The position numbers and the translations under genes are program-made. A stretch of 64,000 nucleotides of DNA. It comes from Balamuthia mandrillaris (Eukaryota; Discosea; Longamoebia; Balamuthiidae). Below, in pieces: positions 43,164 to 54,016 of the stretch. The DNA is taken from positions 70,001 to 134,000 of the forward strand of contig JAVKOQ010000065.1 of the NCBI GenBank assembly GCA_031835245.1, written 5' to 3'. The notes below the pieces were generated by a model. It was not told the DNA's origin. It was given only the letters and a program-made list of their open reading frames with translations, and did not search any database. The number at the start of each line of letters is the position of its first letter. Within the stretch, counting starts at the first letter, position 1.

Positions 43164-44208
43164 CAAGAGAGAAACCTGTTGAATTATCTCAGCAAGAAGC
43201 AATGTAGATAGTGAGGTGAGTTCAGATGGTTTGATAACAATGGTACAGCCAGCTGCCAACGCTGGAGCCATCTTCTGTACTGCCATCAAAAGAGGGAAGT
43301 TGAAGGGAGTAATGGCTGCCACCACTCCGACCGGCTCTTTCCTTATCGTTGTTGTGAAGTCTTTTGTGTGCCGCCACATTTTAAATAAAGAAGTGGAGAG
43401 AAGAGGAACGAGAGATGAAGGAGAAGGAGAAGAAGAAGAAGAAGAAGAAGAAGAAGAAGAAGAAGAAGAAGAAGAACAACAACAAGAAGAAGAAGAACAG
43501 GAAGAACAACAAGAAGAACAAGAAGAACAAGAAGAAGAAGAACAAGAACAAGAACAGGGGACGAAGAAGACGAAGACGAAGATGACAACGAAGAACCAGA
43601 CGAAGACCGAGAAGAAGAGAAGAGGAGGGAACACAAACCAGAGTCAGGAACCGGGATATTGGCATCCTGTTCTTCATCCAGTTTCTCAGCCAGTGTTGCA
43701 TAATACTGAATACATTTTACGGCGTCGTCCTTTTATTTTCGTTAACAAAAAGAACAAAGAGAGAGAGAGAGAGAGAGAGAGAAGCAGAGAAGCAGAGAAG
43801 CAGCAAAGCAGCAAAGCAGCAAAGCAGGAGCGAATAGAAGAAACAACACCACGTACCACATCCGCTCTGGCTTCCTTCAAAGGCTTGCCACAGTCCAGAG
43901 ACTCCGTGCGCGCCATCCTCTCCTTCGCCTCCTCCATCTTCCCTGCGATCTCCCGCAAGAGCTCGGCCCTCTCTTTGCCGCTGCTGCCGGCCCAGCCCCC
44001 TTTTCCTCCTTGCAGCGCGTTTTTTGCCGAGAGCACGGCGGCGTCGACGTCCTCGGCGGTGGCCAACGAGACGCTGTGGAAGCGCTCCTCGGTGGCCGGG
44101 TTCACCACGGGCATCGTCCTGCCTTGCTGGGGCTGCCGCCACTTGCCGTCGATGAACAACAAGGAGGGCCACTTCATGGCTCCGCGAAGGCCTTCTGCTT
44201 CATCGTTC
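41869..44208 (-). CDS. Betaine-aldehyde-dehydrogenase-like ALDH
   Basis: Multi-exon NAD(P)-dependent aldehyde dehydrogenase. Exon 1 encodes [30 protein letters not shown] and [21 protein letters not shown]. Later exons give [69 protein letters not shown] (catalytic Glu), [10 protein letters not shown] (catalytic Cys), [45 protein letters not shown] and the C-terminal [17 protein letters not shown]. The GQ[IV]CSATS and GPWGL..[FY]L..KQVT wording favours the betaine/aminoaldehyde dehydrogenase subgroup, so oxidation of betaine or amino-aldehydes is inferred. Introns are rich in GAA/GA on the plus strand. Confidence 0.9.
43119..43163. repeat. (GA)n in ALDH intron
   Basis: GA run in an intron of the minus-strand ALDH gene. 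A further (GA)n lies at about 43757-43780 in another intron of the same gene. Confidence 0.85.
43425..43560. repeat. (GAA)n intronic microsatellite in ALDH gene
   Basis: About 135 bp of GAA/ACAA. The sense strand of the minus gene is TTC-rich. Confidence 0.9.
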
Positions 44209-44410
44209 ATCTTTTTGCTTTCTGTTTACGGTGTTCAATTGCTGCTCATTTTGACCAAAATTTCTACAGTTTGCGTGACGTCGGTTAAAACCAGATGTCG
44301 ACACAAATTTCATACTAAAATCAGGACGACGTGATACTTGTTGTGTCGACACGAGGGCGAATGTTACACGTCGACAAAAATCTATCAGCTTCTTCTGCCA
44401 TCGACACAAC
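44209..44410. promoter_or_regulatory. Divergent promoter with three GTCGAC sites and one GACGACGTGA element
   Basis: A 200-bp divergent gap between the ALDH and LRR genes. GTCGAC occurs at 44297-44302, 44345-44350 and 44370-44375, and CAGGACGACGTGATA at about 44322-44336. Three copies of a 6-bp palindrome in under 80 bp is far above chance (about one per 4 kb at even base composition), which makes them candidate factor-binding sites. Confidence 0.5.
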
Positions 44411-46006
44411 ATGCAGCTTGCCTGCCAGAGAGCCTCACCCTCCTCCTCCGCTTGTTGTCTCTTTGATGCCTTGCTCGTGGGGGAAAAGGAAAACGGATCT
44501 TTCCCTCCCGCTGCAAAGCAAGTAGGAGAAGAGGGGCGGCCCTCACCGACGATCCTGCGACTGTGCGAGAAAGCGGAACCGCTCGCTCCTCCTTCCCTGC
44601 TGGCCCTTACCTCCGCGCACATCGCCCGTCGGCTGGAGGACTCCTTTCCTTTAGAACAGCTACAGCGTCTGCCGGTGGAGCTGAAGCAGCTCCTCTTCGA
44701 CTCGCTCGCCGCCAAAAGGCTGCTCACGCGCTCCCTGCTCTTCTCCAAAGACTCTTCTCTCTTCGTTCCTGCCTCACCGGCCTCCTCTTTTCTTCGCCAT
44801 GTGGCTCTCTCTTCGTCCTCTTTTTCTCAATTGGATTGCGTCTTCGACGCTGACATCAACCAGCTGGTCTCGCATTGTCCCAACCTCATCTCCCTCTCCC
44901 TGGAGGACTGCCCTTCCCTCCACCGGCCTCTCATCCATTCTTCTTCGCTTCTTTTTCTTCGCATAGCGCATTCTTCTCATTCTTCCCATTCTTATCATTC
45001 ATCCCATTCCTCTCATTCTTCTAATTCTTCTCATGCTTCTCATGCTTCTCATTCTTCTCATTCTCTATTCCATCCTTCCATCGCGGCTCCGTCTCTCCAA
45101 TCCCTCGCGTTGTCGTTGTCCGATGCAAAGCTGCTGAGGAAGATGACTTTGGAGGCCTCTCGCCATTGTCCTCGCCTTGAGTCGCTCACGCTGGAACACA
45201 GGCAAACGCAGGCACAGCTGCAGGCGCGACGGCGTGCTGCTCGCTTTGGCCTGAGTTTGAGCCCTCCTCCGCCTATTGTGGATTCCTTCTTTCATTTTCC
45301 TTGCCTTCAGCATCTTCACATCATTCGGTACACCTTTCTCTCTTCTTTTTTTTTTCCTCTTCCTGGACGACATCTCACACATCATGATTACAGCGAAGGA
45401 GCATTAATAACGCCTTTAGGATCCATCTTAGAAACCCATCAACGCACATTACGCCGGCTATGCGTTACGGAGTGTGACCGACATGGCAATCTGCGCGACC
45501 TCTGCAGTTATTTGGAGTCAAGAGGAGAACGAGATAGAGCTTTGCAGGAAGAAAAGGAGAAGCAGAAGGAGCAAGAGCAAATGCAACTGCAACGCAAAGA
45601 AGACGAAGCGGAGGAGAAGGAATGGCAGAAACGCGAGAGAAGAAAAGCTTGGCAAAAGAGCCAACGAAAGAAAAAGGAAGCAATGGCGCGACGGTCGATC
45701 CGAGGTTCCAAGGAGAGTACACCAAAGGAGACCAAAGAAGTAGATGAAGAAGTGGAAAAAGCAGAAGAGGAAGAAGAGGAAGTACAGAACGAGAAGTCGG
45801 GAACAGAAAGAGAGAATGAATTGATGATTGAAGAATTGGATTTGACGGGAACAGCATTGCCGCCCGCCACTGATTCGCTCTGTCGGTTCATCCGGTTGTG
45901 TCCTCGGTTGAAGCAGTTGGTGCTGCGAGGTTGGAGCCAGGCACAAGTTGAGCAGCTCAGAGCCTTGCTTCAAGACGACCATAACGGCATTCAGCTCCTG
46001 TTTTAA
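44411..46006 (+). CDS. Leucine-rich-repeat, F-box-like protein
   Basis: Single exon, 531 residues. Near residues 70-110 a segment, LEQLQRLPVELKQLLFDSLA, resembles an F-box helix pair. Leucine-rich units of the AMN1/FBXL type follow: LVSHCPNLISLSLEDCPSL, ASRHCPRLESLTLEH and, at the C-terminus, LIRLCPRLKQLVLRG-type wording (FIRLCPRLKQLVLRGWS). A low-complexity Ser-His insertion (SSHSSHSYHSSHSSH) from a CATTCTTCT-like DNA repeat sits in the middle (about 44965-45065), and a long charged Glu/Lys helix interrupts the LRRs (about 45520-45810). It is probably a ubiquitin-ligase adaptor. The start may be later than 44411, because the first 50 residues are non-conserved. Confidence 0.7.
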   Translation: MQLACQRASPSSSACCLFDALLVGEKENGSFPPAAKQVGEEGRPSPTILRLCEKAEPLAPPSLLALTSAHIARRLEDSFPLEQLQRLPVELKQLLFDSLAAKRLLTRSLLFSKDSSLFVPASPASSFLRHVALSSSSFSQLDCVFDADINQLVSHCPNLISLSLEDCPSLHRPLIHSSSLLFLRIAHSSHSSHSYHSSHSSHSSNSSHASHASHSSHSLFHPSIAAPSLQSLALSLSDAKLLRKMTLEASRHCPRLESLTLEHRQTQAQLQARRRAARFGLSLSPPPPIVDSFFHFPCLQHLHIIRYTFLSSFFFPLPGRHLTHHDYSEGALITPLGSILETHQRTLRRLCVTECDRHGNLRDLCSYLESRGERDRALQEEKEKQKEQEQMQLQRKEDEAEEKEWQKRERRKAWQKSQRKKKEAMARRSIRGSKESTPKETKEVDEEVEKAEEEEEEVQNEKSGTERENELMIEELDLTGTALPPATDSLCRFIRLCPRLKQLVLRGWSQAQVEQLRALLQDDHNGIQLLF

Positions 46007-46105
46007 ATACAGGTCTTCTCTAACCACTGTTGAAAGAGGGGATAAGAAGAAAGAACAAAGCAGAGTAACTAGAAATAATACATTACAATCTTTACAAAAC
46101 TTCAA

Positions 46106-48560
46106 CTAAAGCGAATCCTCAACCCCTTCTCCCTTCAACTTCTTGGCCACCCTCTTTCTTTCCTTCCTCCTCTTGTGAGAAGCGTAGAACACCCCAGCCA
46201 CGCTCACCAGAACAACAATCAAAACTGCTGTTCCAATGGAGACCCCGATGATGATGGCCAACGGTGAATCTTCATCATCTCCTTCTGTCGATGAACCCAA
46301 AATAACTGTGTATAACGTGCCTCCGTGTTCGTCCTCGTTGTTAGCCTTTTCAACTTCGGCAGAGGCGTAAAGGATATCATCTTCAGTTGTGGTCAGAGTC
46401 ATAGAAGAGGAGTGGTGTTGCCAAAACTCCTCATCGCTGACTTGTCTTGTTGGATGACGGGAAAGAGATGCAGAAGAAAGAGAGCTGAAGCCAAGAAAAG
46501 CCGTCTGGTTGTTGTGTTGGAGCAAACCTGGAAAGTCCTTGCTTGGACCCAAACGAAATCTCAACGCGATCACCTGCCTTGCTTCTTCTTCTTCTCCACC
46601 AGCTTCATCCTCTTCTTCAGTCCAACTACTGCTATCATCTTCGTCTTCGACGTTACCGAAAAGCAGTTGCAATTGAATTACTTCGGAGATGACTTCCATG
46701 TCTCCGGGAACGTTGGGGCGGTCCTCTTCCTTCACAGGCTTGACCTGCAACCAGACAGACTGCTTCTGATCTTTCACTTCCACCACCAGTACTTCATCCA
46801 ATGTCCGCTTATCGAACACTGTCACGTTGCTGCTTGCTCCTTCATCGCTGGGAGAAGGAGGAGGAAGCACCACCAACACTTCTCCCACACAACTCGTTGT
46901 AGCTACGGAATCACATTCCTCTGTGGAAGGGTTTGTCGGTGGTTGTGTTGGCTCTCTGCATTCGCTGCCGTCTCTGACTTTGCCCGCTGGACAATAACAG
47001 TCACATCTTTGAAGGATGGCCATTATGGTCAGTGCAGAAGATGGGCAAGAAGAAGGGCAAGTACATTGCCACTTCAAGCACAATCCGCCGACGATGCCGT
47101 CATCGCAACGCTCTCCATGGAGTTCAGAGTCCACAATCCCATCTCCGCATTTGGTACAATCGCTTCTGCATTGCAGGGGAGAAGAGTCGGAGTTGAGAGG
47201 TGCCCCTCTGTCACAACTTTCTCCGTCGTTCACAATAGCATCTCCACAAAAGAAAGACGAGATGGCGCAGATGGAACCGAAGGAGTTCGTTTGTGCGGAG
47301 AGCTGAACGGAGAATAATGATGCGGTTTGCGGCGTGACAGTGTTGCTGGTGGGCAAGATGTGCCAAGATTCACTTTCCTCAAGTACTGCAAGTTGAAGCA
47401 TGTTCGCAAACTTTAACACAAGAAAGTCAGCGCCGTTATAAAAGGAACGAAAGTAGAACATAAGGTGTTACCGTTTGCTGCGAGAACCGAAACTCCAAGT
47501 TGATGGATGCAAACGATTGGCCAGGTGGAAGATTTAATTCTTCTGTGGCGAAGAAATGAAAGCAAGGACCGACAACCCGATACGACGCTCCCTCGTAGAT
47601 AAAAGGGTTTTCCGGCCGAATAGGTATGTAAGATACTGGCCCAACGTTGACGGTTGTGTTAGCGGATAGCACCGTTTTATCAACTATTACTTGGCCAAAG
47701 GTACGGGCACCATTCCAATCCTTAAGAGGTAATATCTGCAATAAGCAAAAACGGCAACAGTTACAATGGGTTAGAAGAATGTAAGAGAACATAAAAAGAC
47801 AGAAAACAGAAGTACCATAAAATCCTCGTTAGGATGGACGTGACCAGAGATAGGAGCGGTCTTAATGGTGATTAAAGGAGGAGGGCAGTGTGACAAGGCG
47901 GAAGCACAGCTGGCATCCCAACATAACACCTTTCCAGAACCACATGCCGGTGGCTTCCCACAACTCTGAACAAACATGAAAAGTTGAGTATTTAACACAA
48001 AGATGAAGCAAAGGCAGTTGAGGTACAAACTGTAGAACATTTCAAGTTCCAACACATTTGTGTGTCAGGCGGACAGAGAGTTGATCCTTGGAATGAATCG
48101 CAGTTGCTTCTACAAACTCCATCGGAACACATCACTTCTCCTTCAGTACAAGAAACGGTCGTTCCACAATCTGACAGCGAAGCTGCACACGTGCCATCCC
48201 AACATCTGGTCGAAAAAAGTCAGCAAAAGGCTACTATCTAAAATAGCATTCGATAAACGAAGGACAGACCTAACAGGGTATCGCCATGAACAAGTGGAGG
48301 AAGGACATTCATTCCAATTATCTTTGCAAGAGCCATCACAACACGTTAACTTGGAAGAAGGACAAGGAGCTGTCATTTTGTCCATGCATTCGGAGCAAGA
48401 AGAGCCGCTTTCGCCATTAAAACATCGAATCTGGTGGGGTGCTGACTTTGTAAGAGTATCACATTTGTTTGGGTCTTCCGTGCAAAACTCGGACGAACAT
48501 CTGTTTAAATCGCAAACAAAACATGAAATGAGTAAAATTATAGGAAGACAGAGAGAGTGA

Positions 48561-48625
<65 letters not shown>

Positions 48626-49950
48626 GGAGCAAGATGAAAAACATAGAATAGAAGTGTACCGATAGGGTTGGGAAGGAGGACAGGTAAGCGGAGATGTGAT
48701 AACAGGACATCCGGAAGGATAGTTGCATACCAACCGAAGTTCCCCAAATTCCTCGGCAGCTATTAATTCCACAGCCATATTAGGACGGGTGATAGAACGA
48801 AAAGATATGGAAAGAACGCACTTGCAACATAGACCCGTCGTCTCCCGGAATGAGCGAAGAGTGCAGTCAACTGATTTCCGTCATAATTAAACTCCTCCAC
48901 ACGAGGGCTCAAATCATCATCCGTCTCGAAACACAGTCTGTGGGCAACCTCCTGAGGAACGTTCTCAGTAAGACCAGATACCGTCCAAAAGCACTTTCTC
49001 TCTTCATCCGCAAACATCTCGTGAAAGCGAACACCAAACAACGATGGGCCTGTGGGCTGAACAGTATCCCATTGACTAGTGTTAAGGCTAAAGCGAAGGA
49101 CTTGATTTGTTTCTCCCGGATAGGTTTTTTCTCCCCCGTAGAAGAAGAGAAAGTTACCAAGCCTCGCACCAGCGGCAAATGCGGCTCCAACTCCCGGAGA
49201 ATCTCCTCTAGAAGTCCATGCCTGGGTTGCTATGTTTATATTTCGGTTGATATTATACCTGAAAACAATATTGGAGCAAATGATGAAAGCAAAGGAAGAA
49301 ACCAACTTGGGTCGTATTCATACAAGTCCCGTCGGTAGCTGGGACCATAGCCCCCAAACACATAAAGCTTGCCATTGGCAGTAATAAGCGTAGTAGCTCT
49401 TCTTGTGAGATCAGTTGGGGCGTTTGGCAGCTGGGTCCATTCGTACGTGTTCGTATCTTTGATATTGTGTTAGTTGACGTGAATGAACTGAAGCGTTCAA
49501 AAGAGAAAAAAAAGACAATACCAAAAACGTGGACATTGTTTGTGTTGGTGAATGCGGGGTTTTGGCCATTCACGTTGTAGATAAGGTTCCCAAAGATGGA
49601 CGTTCCAGCCCCCATTCTTATGGTAAAAGTTGGAAATGCTCCAGTGGCGTTTACCGTTCTTATTGCCATGGTATCTTTTGTGTTCATGGGTGAGTGTTGG
49701 GGGAATTGGATCAAACAGGAAACAGAAACGTACTCAAGTCAACAACGTAGATCGAACAAATTTCGTCGTCTCCTGCGCCAATGAACCAACCTTCGTTGGA
49801 TGACGGTTTGAAGTTGGCGGTGAATGGAAGAAACAGAGGAGGCAGGGAGGAGAAAGGCACCACGGTGAGGGTCTGCCCCGCCTCTGTCATGCCACCTCCC
49901 ATCAAAAGCAGCGCAGCGTGAAGCAGCCAAAAGGACAAGAACAGCTTCAT
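46106..49950 (-). CDS. Type I membrane protein with kelch and cysteine-rich repeats
   Basis: Many exons. The signal peptide is MKLFLSFWLLHAALLLMGGG, start at 49950. The ectodomain begins with kelch-type beta-propeller units (KLYVFGGYGPSYR, GARLGNFLFFYGGEKTYPG, NQVLRFSLNTSQWDTV). Cysteine-rich units of the form CWDGTCAASLSDC follow, recurring as CCDGSCKDNWNEC, CSDGVCRSNC and CWDASCASALSHC. Then come a beta-rich part and DUF4215-like units (CGDAIVNDGESCDRG; CGDGIVDSELHGERCDDG). Near the C-terminus is one membrane helix (LAIIIGVSIGTAVLIVVLVS) with a basic cytosolic tail (SHKRRKERKRVAKKLKGEG). It is probably a surface receptor or adhesion protein; the ligand is unknown. The introns contain GA microsatellites. 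Confidence 0.8.
48555..48623. repeat. Compound (GT)n(GA)n microsatellite
   Basis: About 18 bp of GT followed by about 45 bp of GA, in an intron of the minus-strand kelch gene. Confidence 0.9.
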
Positions 49951-50698
49951 GCTTTCTTTCTCTTCTTTTTTTCTTCTCGTAGTAACGGAGGACGGGAAAG
50001 AGTGTAGTACAGTCGGTTCAGCCAAGCAATACAGATTCGGCCAAATATCCCACTTTGGTTTGTGTTCATTTTTAAATTGATGATGAACTTTCGGGTGCGA
50101 AGCGAGTGCGGTTGTCCTACCGATAACGATTGTCCAAAACCAATTCCGCCCATAGCGCCCTTGTTAATTGCGTTAGTGGTTGGACACATTATGGTTTTCA
50201 CGGAGGGTAGCTTACCCGGTCGGAGCATTCGCCTCAAACAGTAATACTGTAATCAAGCTGGTTGGAGTCCTTTGTCGCATTAATCCTTCCATTTGTGAAA
50301 CAGGTGCGGCACCATTAGTAATGTTGTGAAAGGATTCCTGTAACATTTTGAATAAGCGAAATGCGAGAAGCAAAAAGAAAAAAGGAGAAACAAACCTTTT
50401 TCGCTTATTCTGCCTGGTGCGACAAAGCCATTTCAAATACAAATGAATAAAACAAACAGCTAAAATGAAAATAAAATGGTTACATAAAAGAGAGGCGAAG
50501 AGATGCTCTTGATGAAAATCTTTTTCTCTTTGGAAAGAAACCAACGTCTTTGGGTTGCAAAAGTTGTTTGTTTAGAGAATGCTAAGGAGTGTCGCTAAGA
50601 GACATCGAACGCTTGTTCCACTCTGTATGGTATATGGTGTGTGGTTGGCGAAGCATTCAGTCTTCTTTCTGTGGAGTTTAATGTGGGTGAGGTTGTTT
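49951..50698. other. Unassigned interval upstream of kelch gene
   Basis: About 750 bp without a confident gene. On the minus strand a possible small intron (about 50340-50396, GT...TTACAG) precedes a short open frame at 50342-50212, reading MLQESFHNITNGAAPVSQME and onward. A second frame at 50237-49947 overlaps the kelch gene start. Neither has a recognised family. It may hold a small gene, a 5' UTR exon or a non-coding RNA. Confidence 0.3.
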
Positions 50699-52653
50699 TC
50701 ATGAGGCAATGTGATACTGGAGGTTGCTGGTCTCTGCTTCCTCAGAGTCGCTCTTGCTGTGACGACGAGAACGGTGCGCGAGCGCCTCTTCATCGGTCTC
50801 AGAGTCTGTCGCACAAAATCTACCTGTTATGTTATTGAAGAAAGAGCGAGAAATAAAAGAACGAAATAGTAGTTTAGCCATAGTAAACTGCTCCTTTTCA
50901 TATCCTCCTCCACTGCTTTTCTTACCTTCTCTCAAAAGCTTTCTCCGACTCTTCCGTCTCCTTCTGCAAAACAGCCGTATGCTCTTACCTTCTTTGGCCT
51001 CATCGTCATCTTCGCATTCGTCATCATCATTGTCCGTTGGCTCTCCTACTGTTTCTTTCTCTTTGCCTTTTCCTTTGCTTCTTCGAAGTCTTCCTATCTC
51101 TTCGAAATTGTTTCCCTCCGAAGAAGTTCGGGTCTTTCTCTTTCGGTGCGAGACGTTTTGTGCATTTTCATCTTCTTGGTTTGTTTCAGGAGACACCATG
51201 TTCATTTTGTCTTCTTCGTCCACTGTTGTTGCAACACCTTCATCGGTACTGCTGGATGATCCAAAAGAAGGAGTATTTGCAGTCGAAGAAGAACAGGAGG
51301 CATCTGAAGAGCAAGCAGAAGTCAAAGACAATGCAGAAAAGCGAGATAGAGCCTCCTCCCCGCCTGCCTTCCTCTTCAACCGAAACCGCTTTCCTGAGGT
51401 GCTTCTGAACTGAGCAGTAGTGCTGTGCTGTTTACTATCGTTTTGATTGGGCGTAATTTCTATCTGATTGCTTGGCTTACCTTCCTCTTCCCCTTCTTCT
51501 GTCTCTTCATCCTCTTCATTATCTTGTCGGCGAGTTACTTGCTGAGGGAACCGACGCGGCAACAGACCGGATCTCACGTTTTCATCGCCTACAAAAATGT
51601 TTTCATCGTCGTCCGCAAAGCCTTCCTCTTCTTCCTCTTTTTCTGTCTCCTCTGTATCTGTATCCTCTCTTCTCTCTTTCTCTGTTTCTGTTTGCACATC
51701 GTCAAATTCTTTCTCTTTGCCTTTGCTTCTGTCTTTTTCCTTCTCTTTCTCTTTCCATTTGTCTTCCTCCTCGCTTTCTCTCTGTTTCTCTCGTTCGTTC
51801 TCTTCTTTAATGGCGCTCAATCTATACCGCAAATAAGCTTCATCGCCTTCGCCATCACTTCCTGCACGAGTCCTCCGTAGTCTCTTCCTGTTCTCTCGCC
51901 ACCGACTCTGGCTTTCAATTGCTGTCGTCACATCACCCTCCTCATAAGGTGTTGTGCTTGCCATTTTTCTTATCCGACTGTGTATATGCGAAGCTTGGCG
52001 GCGTGTCGTTCTGCTGCTTCCGAAGCGAACTGGTCGTGGCCTTTTTATTTGAACAAAGAGAAAGGCCAAGGAGGAAGAAGAGAGAGGGGGAGAGAAAGAG
52101 AAACAACGAAAGAGTAAGGAAAAGAAAGAGAAAGAGAAAGAAACAGGACGAAAGAGAACCAACGAAAGAGAAAGGATGAAAGAGAAAAGCAGATGATAAG
52201 AAAGAAATGGCAAAAAAAGCGGGAGATAATGAAAGAGAAACAGAGCACTACGCAAACGCATAAAACACTTTTTGTTTCCGCATGGAAAAATAGACGAGAA
52301 GAAGCAAACGAGAGAAAGTAACATAATAAAAAGCCGAACCTTGCCCATTCTAGAGTGTTTGGAAGTCGACCCAACCGTTGAAGTCGTTTGCTGTGTGGTG
52401 GTTGTTGAACAGGTTGGTCTTCGAGGTCCAAAGGGTCATACGCAGTGGCCGCGTGAAACCGTTGTTGGAAACGCAGCCGCCTCTTTTCCTCCTTCTTTTT
52501 CACGTTTGCCTCCCAGTGACCCACTTGTTCGATGTAGCTCTCGCTGAACAGCTGCTCTCCTTCATCGGACCATTTCTCGCGCTTTGGTTTGGTGGTCGTT
52601 GCCCTCACTACGTTGTTCGATGGGTGATTTGATTTGCGAACGTCGCCTTCCAT
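50699..52653 (-). CDS. Highly charged, probably nuclear protein of unknown function
   Basis: At least two exons. Exon 1 starts MEGDVRKSNHPSNNVVRATT at 52653 and includes WSDEGEQLFSESYIEQVGHW and HAATAYDPLDLEDQPVQQPP, ending near 52345. A later exon, in frame from about 52030, reads RPVRFGSSRTTRRQASHIHS then MASTTPYEEGDVTTAIES. Most of the rest is low-complexity Glu, Lys, Arg and Ser, with nuclear-localisation-like clusters (RKRLRRTRAG, CRRRRKSRRKLL). A GT-AG segment at about 50824-50925 is a multiple of three without a stop, so it could be spliced or retained. A protein starting only at 51964 is the alternative model. No family is recognised. Confidence 0.55.
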
Positions 52654-53111
52654 TAAATTCGAAGAAAAGAGGGAGGAAAAGGCAGAAAGCTTCACACAAA
52701 CAAGCAAGAAAACAAAGAAGGATAGAGGAGGAGAGCGGGAGAAGAAAAGAGTAAGCAAAGGTGTTCTTTTCTTTCTTTTTTTTTTTGTATCCTTTCCAAG
52801 AATTAGAATTTCGTCCTTGTGCAAATATTCAGGACGACATGAAACTACTTGACGTCAGCTGCCCTGTCGACGATATCTCTTTACCGATCAGATCTGCTTG
52901 ACTTTCTGCATTCTCTCCACTGAGTTTCGTTCTTTTTTCCTCCGGATATCCCGCCCTCCGATTGGCTGCCATCAACCTGTCACTCCAATAAGACCTCTCC
53001 GCTTTAAAATGGTCTCCTCTTCGCGCTATTCGTTTCACGCTCTTCATCAAGAAGAAACAACGTTCGCAGTGCACAAACACCACAACCACACACAAACACA
53101 ACAAAACAAAA
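52654..53111. promoter_or_regulatory. Divergent promoter region with GACGACATGAAA element
   Basis: About 460 bp. It contains CAGGACGACATGAAAC at about 52830-52845, TGACGTCA-like (TTGACGTCAG) at about 52849-52858 and GTCGAC at 52866-52871, a tight cluster of three motif types between divergent genes. Confidence 0.45.
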
Positions 53112-53588
53112 ATGTTTCCTGCTGTTCGACGCAACGCCTCCAGGCTGCTCCCCAGAAACAAGGGCCTTCCTCCTCTCTCCTTGTCTCGCTCGCTCTACCA
53201 GGGCCAAAACCCCAACAACAATTCCTCCCCCCCTCAGAACGCCGTCGGCCCAGGCGACTCCTTCGCGGGCTCCGCGCAACGCCCCGGCTCTGGCCCGACC
53301 CCTCAAACCCCCATCGGCGGCTACGCCCCGCAGCCGGGCACTTTTCCTGGCACCTCCCCTCAACAGGGCAACGTCGCGGGGGGAGACACCATGAACCGTG
53401 CCGGCGGGAAAGCCAGCCGCGGGGCCACGGAGGAGGCCACCTCCGCCCAGATGCAGAGACCCTCCTCGGGTCCGAGCACAACCCACAAGCAGGGTGACGC
53501 CAAGAACGTGGACCGCAAGGACCCAGAAGGCCTGCAGGAGGAAATAGTGATGGCCGCCAGAGACGACATCACCCTCCAAGAAATGTAA
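53112..53588 (+). CDS. Small protein with mitochondrial-type presequence
   Basis: Single exon, 158 residues. The N-terminus MFPAVRRNASRLLPRNKGLP is Arg-rich, Ser-rich and free of acidic residues for the first 30 residues, as in mitochondrial presequences. The body is Pro/Gly/Gln-rich and probably disordered (NAVGPGDSFAGSAQRPGSGP), and the end is acidic-helical (KDPEGLQEEIVMAARDDITL). I do not recognise a family. The codon choice is GC-rich compared with neighbours, which supports real coding. Confidence 0.6.
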   Translation: MFPAVRRNASRLLPRNKGLPPLSLSRSLYQGQNPNNNSSPPQNAVGPGDSFAGSAQRPGSGPTPQTPIGGYAPQPGTFPGTSPQQGNVAGGDTMNRAGGKASRGATEEATSAQMQRPSSGPSTTHKQGDAKNVDRKDPEGLQEEIVMAARDDITLQEM

Positions 53589-54016
53589 AAACAAAAAACA
53601 AACAGCCATCTATTTTCCTATACCTTCTTCTTGTTGCTGATTCGCTGATGTTTATGTACATGTGATTCGTCGACGGCGCTTGGTTGTTTTGCTTCAGGCC
53701 GTTTGGCTCAAACGATACTTTTCAACGGAAGGCCGTGAAGAGAACGAGAGCAAGCAACACTACAGATGATATAAAGGAACAAGAAGAGGCTGGTGAGAAA
53801 GAGTAGCTTAAAACGACTTTGTACAAAGCTTTCAATATAAACACTTGACTAACGCGCAATGGTAGGGTTTGACAGTGGTCCTTGTCGACACTAATTTCCC
53901 CCCGCTGAAAGTAGCGGGGAAGCGGAGGACTTTTTTGCTGCCCTTTTTTCCCTCGCCATTTCTTTTCAGTCACTTGTTCATTTTCTCTACCAATGCCCAG
54001 AAAAAGATAGCGTACC

